From contig JALQSY010000037.1 in assembly GCA_023264215.1 (NCBI GenBank), forward strand, positions 1 through 12,762: 12,762 nucleotides of DNA, written 5' to 3'. This document shows positions 1-7,047 of the stretch, one piece after another; position 1 is the first letter of the stretch, and the number at the start of each line of letters is the position of its first letter. The translations under genes and the position numbers were made by a program. The notes under the pieces are model-generated. The model was not told the DNA's origin. It was given only the letters and a program-made list of their open reading frames with translations, and searched no databases. The DNA is from Candidatus Nanopelagicales bacterium (GTDB lineage Bacteria > Actinomycetota > Actinomycetes > S36-B12).

Positions 1-1323
1 GAGGGAGGCCAGGGATTCCCAACGCTCGCGCACGGCGCCCGACGTGCGCGGCGGCTCAGCGGTCCAGCCCATGACGCTCAGGACCGACCCCACCTGCTCG
101 GCGAGGTCGGCACCGGGTGCGTCGCCTGCGCGTGCGGCCCCGCGGATGCGGGTGATCGCCTCGCGAACCTCTCGACGCTCGAAGAATCTCTCCCCGCCGC
201 GCAGCACCAGCGGGATGCCGCGAGCGGAGAGGGCGTCCTCGAACGCGGGCATCAGGGCATTGATGCGCACGAGGATCGCGATCTCCTCGGGGGCGATGCC
301 CCCGGCGATGTGTTCGGCGATCTGCTCGGCGATCGCCGCGGCCTCAGCGACCTCGTCGTCGAAGTCCCGCACGACGGGGTCGGGACCGGCGCCGGATGCG
401 GAGACCAGTTGCCCGTCGCTCACCCCCGCCTGCGTCATCACGGCGTTGGCGAGCGCGACGATGGGCTCGGTGCTGCGGTAGTCGCGGACCAGGCGCACCT
501 GCGTCGCATCGGGGAACCGCCGCGGGAAGTCCCGCAGGAAGCGGTCGGTGGCGCCGGCGAATGAGTAGATGGTCTGGGCCGCGTCCCCGACGACGCACAG
601 GTCGGTGCGCTCGCCGAGCCACAGATCCAAGAGCCGATGCTGGAGAGGGCTGACATCTTGGAACTCGTCCACCGTGAACCACCGGTACGCCGCGCGGACC
701 TCGTCCAGGACGTCCGGCCGGTCGCCGAGGAGCGCCACGGTCATGAGCAGGACGTCGTCGAAGTCCATGAGATGCCGCTCGGCCTTGAGGTCGTCGTAGG
801 CGGCGTAGACCCGGGCGACGTCCGAGGCGGCCAGCGGCGGGGTGCGCTCGGCGGCCGCGGCCAGATAGCGATCGGGATCGACCTCGACCTGCTTGGCCCA
901 CGCGATCTCCGCGACGAGGTCGCGCACGGTCGCAGCATCGGCCGCGACGCCGCAGCGCGCGGCCGCCTCCGCCACGATGGGCGCCACGCGCGAGAGCACG
1001 TCGTGGGGCTGTCCGCCGATTGCGCGCGGCCAGAAGTGACGCAGTTGCCGCAGGGCGGCCGAGTGGAAGGTGCGCACCTGCATGCCCTCGACACCCAACC
1101 GCAGCAGCCGCTCGCGCATCTCACCCGCGGCTCGCGTGGTGAAGGTCACGGCGAGTCCCCTGCGAGGGTCATGGGCATGGGTGCGCACGGCGTGAGCGAT
1201 CCGGTAGGTCACCGCCCGGGTCTTGCCGGTGCCGGCGCCGGCCCACACCACCACGGGGCCGTCGACCGCCTCGGCGACCGCCCGCTGCTCCGGGTCGAGA
1301 TCATCGAGCAGGTCGGCCTCCAC
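1..1323 (-). CDS. uvrD2: UvrD2-type superfamily 1A DNA helicase (N-terminal 441 residues; 3' end outside window)
   Basis: ATP-dependent 3'-5' DNA helicase of the UvrD/PcrA class, expected to act in DNA repair in the cytoplasm. The reverse-strand frame is open from 1323 to the window edge. Visible motifs: Walker A AGAGTGKT (residues 28-35), TFTTRAAGEM (60-69), TFHS (85-88), Walker B VDEFQD (218-223), GDAAQTIYSF (246-255) and a DYRST motif IV near 280. The part near the left edge (VREAITRIRG, then RERWESLASL) resembles the UvrD2 subgroup more than UvrD1/PcrA. Motifs V and VI and the C-terminal zinc/HRDC region of UvrD2 lie beyond the window and cannot be checked. The start is GTG at 1323; the ATG at 1331 is out of frame and I see no other in-frame start upstream. 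There is no clear Shine-Dalgarno. The gene is divergent from mrx1, an arrangement also found in mycobacteria, which supports the uvrD2 assignment. Confidence 0.92.
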   Translation of the reverse strand, partial: MEADLLDDLDPEQRAVAEAVDGPVVVWAGAGTGKTRAVTYRIAHAVRTHAHDPRRGLAVTFTTRAAGEMRERLLRLGVEGMQVRTFHSAALRQLRHFWPRAIGGQPHDVLSRVAPIVAEAAARCGVAADAATVRDLVAEIAWAKQVEVDPDRYLAAAAERTPPLAASDVARVYAAYDDLKAERHLMDFDDVLLMTVALLGDRPDVLDEVRAAYRWFTVDEFQDVSPLQHRLLDLWLGERTDLCVVGDAAQTIYSFAGATDRFLRDFPRRFPDATQVRLVRDYRSTEPIVALANAVMTQAGVSDGQLVSASGAGPDPVVRDFDDEVAEAAAIAEQIAEHIAGGIAPEEIAILVRINALMPAFEDALSARGIPLVLRGGERFFERREVREAITRIRGAARAGDAPGADLAEQVGSVLSVMGWTAEPPRTSGAVRERWESLASL

Positions 1324-1329
1324 GCGGCC

Positions 1330-1335
1330 ATCGTC
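1330..1335 (-). promoter_or_regulatory. Candidate -10 element of a leaderless uvrD2 transcript
   Basis: On the minus strand GACGAT lies exactly 6 nt before the GTG start of uvrD2. It matches the actinobacterial TANNNT -10 consensus except at the first base. The gene has no recognisable Shine-Dalgarno, which fits a transcript beginning at or near the start codon. No good -35 is seen. This is a weak prediction from sequence alone. Confidence 0.25.
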
Positions 1336-1422
1336 GCACCGGGGTCCGACGAGGGCGCATCGACCGGTCCCGAGTGCGCACGGCGACCCCGGTGCCTGGC
1401 TTTGCCGAGTCGGACCGCTCGC

Positions 1423-1429
1423 GAGAGGA
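1423..1429 (+). promoter_or_regulatory. Ribosome binding site of mrx1
   Basis: GAGAGGA lies 7 nt upstream of the ATG at 1437. It decides the start against the in-frame ATG at 1374, which would add 21 residues not expected in a compact glutaredoxin fold. Confidence 0.7.
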
Positions 1430-1436
1430 TCTGGCC

Positions 1437-1673
1437 ATGTCGATCACGATGTACACCACCGCATGGTGCGGCTTCTGCCACCGGCTCAAGGCTCAGCTCG
1501 GCCGCGAGGGCATCGCGGTGACCGAGGTCGACATCGAGGCCGACCCCGAGGCGGCTGCCTTCGTCGAGGGCGTCAACGGCGGCAACCAGACGGTCCCGAC
1601 CCTGCTCTTCGACGACGGCACCACGATGACCAACCCGTCGCTGCGGCAGGTCAAGGAGAAGATCGGCGCCTGA
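1437..1673 (+). CDS. mrx1: Mycoredoxin-1, glutaredoxin-like mycothiol-dependent oxidoreductase
   Basis: Small cytoplasmic thioredoxin-fold protein of 78 residues. Mycoredoxin reduces mycothiol-protein mixed disulfides, playing for mycothiol the role that glutaredoxin plays for glutathione. The first strand (SITMYTT) leads into the redox motif CGFC (residues 11-14), where mycobacterial Mrx1 has CGYC. The cis-proline motif TVP is at 52-54, followed by the acidic strand LLFDDGT and a C-terminal helix. The length fits Mrx1, which is a little over 80 residues in mycobacteria. The ATG at 1437 is chosen because it is preceded by GAGAGGA and the conserved fold begins there. The gene is divergent from uvrD2 and tail to tail with nudC with 10 bp between the stops. 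This neighbourhood matches the mycobacterial one and favours Mrx1 over a generic glutaredoxin. An NrdH-like role is less likely on the same grounds. Confidence 0.92.
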   Translation: MSITMYTTAWCGFCHRLKAQLGREGIAVTEVDIEADPEAAAFVEGVNGGNQTVPTLLFDDGTTMTNPSLRQVKEKIGA

Positions 1674-1683
1674 TCGGCCCCGG

Positions 1684-2598
1684 CTAAGGCCTGATCCAGT
1701 CGCCCCTGAGGGGCTCGCCGTACCAACGCTCGATCAGACGGCGCGCAATGGACACCGCCGGAGGAAGGCAGACCGATCCGTCGTCGCACGCGGCGGCGAG
1801 TTCGGCGCGACTGAACCAGCGCGCCTCCACGATCTCCTCGCCATCCACCGCGATGTCGGTGCTCAATGCCCACGCGTGGTAGCCGAGCATGAGCGAGCAG
1901 GGGAACGGCCAGGGCTGGCTGCCGAGATAGGCCATCTCGCCCACGACGACTCCGACCTCCTCCTCGATCTCCCGGCGCACCGCCGCCTCGGCCGACTCGC
2001 CGGGCTCGACGAAACCGGCCAGCGTCGAGAACCACTGCGGCTGCCACCGTCCCTGGCGGCCGAGGAGAGCCCGGTCGTCGGCGTCGAGGACCAGCACGAT
2101 CACCGCAGGATCGGTGCGCGGATAGTGCTCGCTGCCGTCGGCATGGCAGCGGCGGATCCAGCCCGCCTGGTCCGGACGTGTCGCGTCCCCGCAGCGCGAA
2201 CAGCGCGGATGCACGCGATGCCAGTTGTCCAAGGCGATGGCCGTCGTCGCGAGCGCGACATCATCGCCATCGAGGTCAGCGCCGACCTCGCGCAGACCGA
2301 AGCCCGGGCCCGCCACCGGCATGCGCGCCGCGAACCACGTCACTCCGCCCGAGTCGGTGCCCAGCAGCATCCTCTCGGCGTCCGGGGGCACCTCAGCGGG
2401 TGCCACTCCCCGGACGCGCCTGCCGCTGTCGTCGATCGGCACGACGCCGTCGTGGACCGCCAGCACGCGGGTCGCGGGGTCCGACCACGCCCGAGCGAGC
2501 CACTCGTCGTCGGTGCGATGCTCGGCTCGACGGTCGATGCCACCGCGCGCCAGGGAGAGATCGGCGAGGAGGGCACGATCCATCGCATGCTGCGGCAT
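1684..2598 (-). CDS. nudC: NADH pyrophosphatase / NAD-RNA decapping Nudix hydrolase
   Basis: Cytoplasmic Nudix enzyme of 304 residues that cleaves NAD(H) to NMN(H) and AMP; characterised NudC proteins also remove NAD caps from RNA. An N-terminal domain (about 1-125) is followed by a zinc ribbon with C133, C136 and C151. The Nudix box (195-217) has the full G-x5-E-x7-REIEEEVGV pattern, with metal-binding glutamates at 210, 213 and 214. The NudC-specific SQPWPFP signature is at 227-233, ten residues after the box, and separates this protein from other Nudix hydrolases. Odd point: the position of the fourth zinc cysteine is D154. The start is the ATG at 2598; the ATG at 2583 (residue 6) is an alternative, and neither has a clear Shine-Dalgarno. 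A TACTCT hexamer 6 nt upstream of 2598 supports the longer form as a leaderless gene. The gene ends 10 bp from mrx1 and is divergent from the acyltransferase gene. Confidence 0.95.
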   Translation of the reverse strand: MPQHAMDRALLADLSLARGGIDRRAEHRTDDEWLARAWSDPATRVLAVHDGVVPIDDSGRRVRGVAPAEVPPDAERMLLGTDSGGVTWFAARMPVAGPGFGLREVGADLDGDDVALATTAIALDNWHRVHPRCSRCGDATRPDQAGWIRRCHADGSEHYPRTDPAVIVLVLDADDRALLGRQGRWQPQWFSTLAGFVEPGESAEAAVRREIEEEVGVVVGEMAYLGSQPWPFPCSLMLGYHAWALSTDIAVDGEEIVEARWFSRAELAAACDDGSVCLPPAVSIARRLIERWYGEPLRGDWIRP

Positions 2599-2604
2599 GG
2601 CCCG

Positions 2605-2610
2605 AGAGTA
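2605..2610 (-). promoter_or_regulatory. Candidate -10 element of a leaderless nudC transcript
   Basis: On the minus strand TACTCT, a full match to TANNNT, ends 6 nt before the nudC ATG at 2598. With the usual 6-7 nt distance to the transcription start, the mRNA would begin at the A of ATG. No convincing -35 hexamer is present. Confidence 0.45.
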
Positions 2611-2650
2611 GTCGCCATCGCGCGTGCGACGATGGGGCCCGGGCGGCGAC

Positions 2651-2658
2651 AGGAGAGG
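2651..2658 (+). promoter_or_regulatory. Ribosome binding site of the acyltransferase gene
   Basis: AGGAGAGG is a strong Shine-Dalgarno. Its AGGAG core lies 8 nt before the ATG at 2664. It fixes this start and rules out the much longer upstream extension of the same frame, which is antisense to nudC. Confidence 0.8.
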
Positions 2659-2663
2659 TGGGG

Positions 2664-3908
2664 ATGGCGGTATTCATCCGGCAGTTGACCGGCATCCGCT
2701 TCGTCGCCGCCTTCTGGGTGCTCCTCTACCACCTGCAGGACCCGCTCGACCGCATCGGCGTGATGGACATCCCGGTGTTCAGCGAGGTCGTCCGCGTGGG
2801 CCGCCTCGGGGTCGACCTGTTCTTCGCGCTCTCGGGGTTCATCATCACCCACACCTACCTCACCCGGATGGGCTCTCGGCTGGCGATCGGCGCCGCCGCG
2901 AGCTTCTGGTGGCTGCGACTGGCGCGCATCTACCCCGTCCACCTCGTCATGCTCAACGTCGCCGGCATCGCGGTCGTAGCCCAGGCCTGGATCACCGGAG
3001 TCGACAGGGACCGCCCCTGGCTCAACCCCTGGGACTACGTGAGCAATCTCCTGCTGATCCAGGAGTGGGGACCCCACCCCGAACGGGGGTGGAACGTCGT
3101 CGCCTGGTCGCTGTCGATGGAGTGGCTGGCCTACCTGATCTTCCCGATCCTCGTACTGCTCCTGTACGCGCTGCACCGCAGGGTGCCCACGTGGGTGCTC
3201 GTCATCGCCTGGTGGATCGCGCTCGCCCCCCTGCTGTGGCGCGGCAGCCTCACCCTCGACCCGTACTACACCGATCTGTGGGGGTCGGTGATCCGCGTGC
3301 TCACCGAGTTCACGGCCGGTGCCATCACCTATCTCATCGTGCTGCGCCTGATCCCGGCCGGCTCGAGCGATCCCTCACGACGCGTCGAGCGCGGCGCCAC
3401 CGCGGTGTCCGTCCTCATGCCCCTCCTCGTGGTGGCCGGTGCAGTCTTCCTCGGCAACTGGACGGCGGCCCAGTCGCCGATCACGCTGAACGACCCCGAG
3501 GCCGAGCCGCTCCCGCCGTTCTTCCACCTCTGGCTCGTGCCGCCCCTGATCGTCTGGATCGGTGCGCTCGCGCTGTCGCGCCGCGGCCAGGCGCGCTGGC
3601 TTGGCACCGACACGCTGATCCTGGGCGGCGTCGTGTCCTACTCGCTCTACATGACGCACCTGGTGTGGTTCGGTGTCTGGCGCGCGGGCATGAACGCCGT
3701 GGGTATCGAGTCCGGTCCGGTCTACGCGGTGTCGGTCGTCCTCGCCATCGCCGGCGCCTTCGTCATCGCTTGGCTGATGTGGCGCATCGTCGAGGAACCG
3801 TGCCGTCGCTGGATGCGACGGCTGGCCGGGGTGCGCGGTGTCGCGCCCGAGGAGTCGACGGCCGATCCCGAGGCGCGGCGCGAGGTCAACGAGGGTCCTC
3901 GCCCGTGA
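2664..3908 (+). CDS. Acyltransferase family 3 integral membrane protein
   Basis: Polytopic inner-membrane protein of 414 residues in the acyltransferase-3 family (OafA/NodX/ExoZ type), which transfers acetyl or other acyl groups to exported sugars, glycolipids or other envelope molecules. Family features: R12 near the N-terminus, H23 in YHL of the first membrane segment, GVDLFFALSGF (49-59), R85/R88 in the LRLARIYPVH block, WSLSMEW (148-154) with E153, a late SYSLYMTHL segment (325-333), and EEPCRRW (377-383) closing the last membrane helix. I estimate about ten hydrophobic segments. The hydrophilic tail is short, so there is no fused SGNH domain. Substrate cannot be deduced: no glycosyltransferase or polysaccharide genes adjoin it. 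The gene is divergent from nudC with a 65-bp gap, and its last 23 bp overlap the end of adnB on the other strand. In mycobacteria I recall a membrane cation channel gene at this point, so this is probably lineage-specific cargo. Confidence 0.92.
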   Translation: MAVFIRQLTGIRFVAAFWVLLYHLQDPLDRIGVMDIPVFSEVVRVGRLGVDLFFALSGFIITHTYLTRMGSRLAIGAAASFWWLRLARIYPVHLVMLNVAGIAVVAQAWITGVDRDRPWLNPWDYVSNLLLIQEWGPHPERGWNVVAWSLSMEWLAYLIFPILVLLLYALHRRVPTWVLVIAWWIALAPLLWRGSLTLDPYYTDLWGSVIRVLTEFTAGAITYLIVLRLIPAGSSDPSRRVERGATAVSVLMPLLVVAGAVFLGNWTAAQSPITLNDPEAEPLPPFFHLWLVPPLIVWIGALALSRRGQARWLGTDTLILGGVVSYSLYMTHLVWFGVWRAGMNAVGIESGPVYAVSVVLAIAGAFVIAWLMWRIVEEPCRRWMRRLAGVRGVAPEESTADPEARREVNEGPRP

Positions 3909-6900
3909 GGATCCGCTCGACATCCTCTTGCTCGAGCAGCCTCGCCGGAGCGATGACCTCACCGGTGCGCACCATCACGAAGGCCGCCGAGATGCGATCG
4001 AGTGGCATCCCGCTCAACTCCGCCCACGCCAGGCGGTAGATCGCGAGCTGGAGGTCGCTGAGACCTCCGCGACCGCCGGACTTCCAGTCGATGACCTCGG
4101 CGCCGCCGTCCGCGGTCGCGAAGACCGCGTCGATGCGGCCTCGCACCACCCGTCCGCCGATCGACAGGGCGAAGGGCTCCTCCACCGCGATAGGCGCACG
4201 GGCGGCGTACGGGGTGCGCGAGAACGCCTCGCGAAGCTCGGCGAGTTGCAGATCGGCGTCGAGGTCGTCCGCGGCATCGAGCTCCTCGAGGTCGAAGAGC
4301 GTCTGCACGGCGTACTGGCCCTCGATCCACGCGTGCATCTCGGTGCCCAGGCGCGCGGCCGGGTGGGGCTGACGGGGCATGGGCCGGGCCAGGTCGCGCG
4401 CGAACGCCTCGGGATCCTGCGCGAGTCGCACCAGCGCCGTCGCCGAGAGGTCATCGGGCACCCGCACCGCCATGGGGGCCCGCGCTCGCCGCGCCTCGTC
4501 CAGGAGGGCGGCGATGTCGGCATCCCAGTCGGAGATCACGGCGCGGGTGGCCACGTCGTCGGTGGGCTCCGCCTCGGCGGGGTGCGAGCGCGCCTCGCGC
4601 ACTGCGCGCGCGACGTCGCCGACGCGCGCCGTCCGCACGGGGTCAGCCGCGGCCGGCCACGGGACCGCTGGATCGGCGTGGGCCGGGTTTGTCTCGCCGT
4701 CGCCCGGCTGCGGGGACCACAGTGCGATGTGGCCGCCGTTGTCCTCGCACCAGGTGCGGATCTGATCGAGGAACGGGCCCGGGCCGCGCGCACGCGTCTG
4801 GGACGGACCCCACCAGTGCCCGCTGACCGTGAGGGATCGCTCCGCGCGCGTGAGCGCGACATAGGCCAGGCGGCGCTCCTCCAGGAGTTCGGCAGCGGCG
4901 CTCGCGGCCACGAAGCGGTCGTGTGCGCTCGCTGTGGGCGTCCCTGCGCGGTCGGGGAAGGCGGCCAGATCCGCCGGGGCGTCAGGGTGCAGGTCCCACG
5001 GCACGACGGGCGCGCTCCGCGGCCACCGACTGCGGCCCCGGCCGCTGGGGAACACCGCGTCGGCCATCGCCGGGATCACGACGTGCGGGAACTCCAGGCC
5101 CTTTGCTCGATGGACCGTCATCAGGACCACCGCGTCTCCGGTCGGGATCTCATCGCGCTTGGGCGACTCGTCGTAATGCTCGGCCTCGCGCAGTCGAGCG
5201 AGGAAGGACGCAAGGCCAGATGGCGCGCCGCGCGTCATCCGGGCTGCGAGCTCGCGGAAGCTCGCCAGTGCGCGCGCGTTGTCGGTCGCGTCCGGGCCGA
5301 TGGCAGCCTCGACGGCGAGCCCCGTGGTGCGCAGTACGCGCGACACGATGTCCACGCACGGCTCGTCGAGATGACGACGAAGTCGCCTGATCTCCTCCAT
5401 CAACCGCGTCAGGCGCACGAGCGCCTCGGGCGACAGGCCCTGTCCCCCGTCCCCCTCGGGATCGATGGCCGCCTCGATGGTCTCGGCGAGGCTCGGCCGG
5501 TCGACCGGGTCGCTGCCGAGCACGGCTCGGCGCAGGGCCATGTCCAGGGACGGGGATTCGCCATCTGCCTGCTGCGCCGACGCCCGCGCACCGAGGGCCG
5601 CAAGGTCCCGGGGGCCGATCCGCCAGCGCGGCCCGGTGAGGACGCGCAGGAGCGCGGGATCCGCGGTGGGGTCGTCGAGGATCTCGAGCATGGCGCGCAG
5701 TTCGGCGACGACGGGCACCGAGAGCAGGCCTCCGGCACCGACCAGACGAGTCGGGATGCCGCGCCGGCGCAGCTCCGCATCGACGTCGATGAGGACGGAT
5801 GAGGCTCGGGCGAGGACCGCGATCCCGGCCCACGCCCCCTGGCGCGCGCCGAGATCCTGGATGCGATCGCACGCCCAGGCGACCTCGGCGTCGTACGTAT
5901 CGTGCAGCGCGATCACGATGTCGCCCGGACCGCGGTCCGTGACGCCGCTGCGGAGCGGCTCGACACCCGGATGCACCGCGCGCAGCGGCCCGGCCACGTC
6001 ATTGGCCAGGGCGAGGATGCGCGGAGCGGAACGGCGATTGTCGACGAGTGGGTAGCGGACGGCGGGACCTGCGTCACCCGCGCGCGGGAAGTGATGGGGG
6101 AAGTGATCGATATTGGCGACGCTCGCACCTCGCCACTCGTAGATGGCCTGGCAGGGGTCGCCCACGGCCGTCACCGGGTGACCCTGCGCGAAGACCTCCT
6201 GCAGCAGGATGCGCTGCGCGGCCGACGTGTCCTGGTACTCGTCGAGCAGGACGAAGGGGTAGCGCGCCCTCAGCTCGGCCCGAATCTCCGGCGCCGCCCG
6301 GACGATGCGAAGGGCCAGGCGCACCTGGTCGGCGAAGTCGACCACGTGCTCGGCGAGCTTGGCATCGCGGAACTCTCCGACGAGGCCGCAGAGCGCAGCG
6401 CGGATCCGCGCAACCTGGAGCATCTCGTTGCCGATCGACTGTCGGGAGGGCAGCGCCTCGAGCCAGGCGATGAGCTCGAGGGAGTGATCCAGCGCGCGCT
6501 CGGGCTCGAGGTCGAGCTCGGCCAACGCGTCGTCGAAGGCCAGGAGCGACTCGACGACGGCGACCGGCGCCCGGCCGAGTTCGGCGAGCGGCAAGGATGT
6601 GGACCGGACGACCTGCGCGGCAAGGACCTGGCGGGCCCCATCGGCGAGGACGGTGGCGTCGGGCTCCAGGCCCAGGCGCACCCCGTGATCGCGCAGCAGT
6701 CGACTGGCGAACGAGTGGTACGTCGACACCGCGGGTTCGCCCGCGCCACTGTCGGCGATCCCCGCGGGAAGCAATCCCTGCCGATCGGCACGCGCGAGCA
6801 GCCTGCGAGTGCGGCTGAGCAACTCGCCGGCCGCCTTGGTGGTGAAGGTGAGCCCGAGGATCTCGTCGGGCATCGCCAATCCCTCGCAGACGAGCCACAG

Positions 6901-7047
6901 CACCCGCGCCGACATGACGGTCGTCTTGCCGGATCCGGCGCCCGCGACGATCGCGGAGGGCTCGGCCGGGCTGCTCACCGCCGCCCACTGCTCGTCGCTG
7001 AGCGGATGCTCGAGGACCGTCTCGATGCGTGTCCGCAGGCTTGTCAT
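3886..7047 (-). CDS. adnB: AdnB, lead motor-nuclease subunit of the AdnAB end-resection complex
   Basis: UvrD-like helicase fused to a RecB-family nuclease, 1053 residues, close to the length of mycobacterial AdnB. With AdnA it resects double-strand-break ends for recombination. The motor is intact: Walker A AGAGSGKTT (35-43, K41), LTFTTKAAGEL, STYHSF, DEYQD (269-273), GDPCQAIYEWRG with Q300, DNRRS motif IV, TVHRAKGLEF (644-653) and YVALTRAER motif VI. The C-terminal nuclease has H905 in GTEMHAW, D973 in GRIDAV, D987 and K989 in IDWKSG, and the QLAIYRLAW helix. All four active-site residues are present, and there is no cysteine cluster. The start is the ATG at 7047, which overlaps the adnA stop as ATGA and has GAGGT 7 nt upstream; an in-frame ATG at 7110 would lie inside adnA. 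The 3' end overlaps the convergent acyltransferase gene by 23 bp. AdnB is the subunit whose ATPase drives the mycobacterial complex. Confidence 0.95.
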   Translation of the reverse strand: MTSLRTRIETVLEHPLSDEQWAAVSSPAEPSAIVAGAGSGKTTVMSARVLWLVCEGLAMPDEILGLTFTTKAAGELLSRTRRLLARADRQGLLPAGIADSGAGEPAVSTYHSFASRLLRDHGVRLGLEPDATVLADGARQVLAAQVVRSTSLPLAELGRAPVAVVESLLAFDDALAELDLEPERALDHSLELIAWLEALPSRQSIGNEMLQVARIRAALCGLVGEFRDAKLAEHVVDFADQVRLALRIVRAAPEIRAELRARYPFVLLDEYQDTSAAQRILLQEVFAQGHPVTAVGDPCQAIYEWRGASVANIDHFPHHFPRAGDAGPAVRYPLVDNRRSAPRILALANDVAGPLRAVHPGVEPLRSGVTDRGPGDIVIALHDTYDAEVAWACDRIQDLGARQGAWAGIAVLARASSVLIDVDAELRRRGIPTRLVGAGGLLSVPVVAELRAMLEILDDPTADPALLRVLTGPRWRIGPRDLAALGARASAQQADGESPSLDMALRRAVLGSDPVDRPSLAETIEAAIDPEGDGGQGLSPEALVRLTRLMEEIRRLRRHLDEPCVDIVSRVLRTTGLAVEAAIGPDATDNARALASFRELAARMTRGAPSGLASFLARLREAEHYDESPKRDEIPTGDAVVLMTVHRAKGLEFPHVVIPAMADAVFPSGRGRSRWPRSAPVVPWDLHPDAPADLAAFPDRAGTPTASAHDRFVAASAAAELLEERRLAYVALTRAERSLTVSGHWWGPSQTRARGPGPFLDQIRTWCEDNGGHIALWSPQPGDGETNPAHADPAVPWPAAADPVRTARVGDVARAVREARSHPAEAEPTDDVATRAVISDWDADIAALLDEARRARAPMAVRVPDDLSATALVRLAQDPEAFARDLARPMPRQPHPAARLGTEMHAWIEGQYAVQTLFDLEELDAADDLDADLQLAELREAFSRTPYAARAPIAVEEPFALSIGGRVVRGRIDAVFATADGGAEVIDWKSGGRGGLSDLQLAIYRLAWAELSGMPLDRISAAFVMVRTGEVIAPARLLEQEDVERILTGEDPR
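7044..7047 (-). other. adnA stop / adnB start overlap (ATGA)
   Basis: On the minus strand the TGA stop of adnA and the ATG of adnB share bases as ATGA. A Shine-Dalgarno-like GAGGT lies at 7054-7058 inside the adnA end. This arrangement normally gives translational coupling and fits two subunits made in equal amount. Confidence 0.9.

Noticed and set aside
1374..1436. N-terminal extension of mrx1 from the ATG at 1374
   Set aside because: The extra 21 residues are not part of the glutaredoxin fold, and the ATG at 1437 has a well-placed GAGAGGA.
1663..1700. Possible bidirectional terminator between mrx1 and nudC
   Set aside because: The best stem is only GGCC pairing with GGCC across an 8-nt loop, with no T-run on either side. 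A short direct repeat GCCTGATC about 20 bp apart is too small to mean anything.
2664..3908. Acyltransferase as part of a repair or defence system with adnAB
   Set aside because: It is on the opposite strand, has its own ribosome binding site, and belongs to a family acting on exported envelope molecules. Adjacency to adnB is the only link.
3838..5802. Plus-strand open frame of 654 codons antisense to adnB
   Set aside because: Low-complexity Arg/Gly/Ala-rich translation with no recognisable domain; adnB on the other strand has complete helicase and nuclease motifs.
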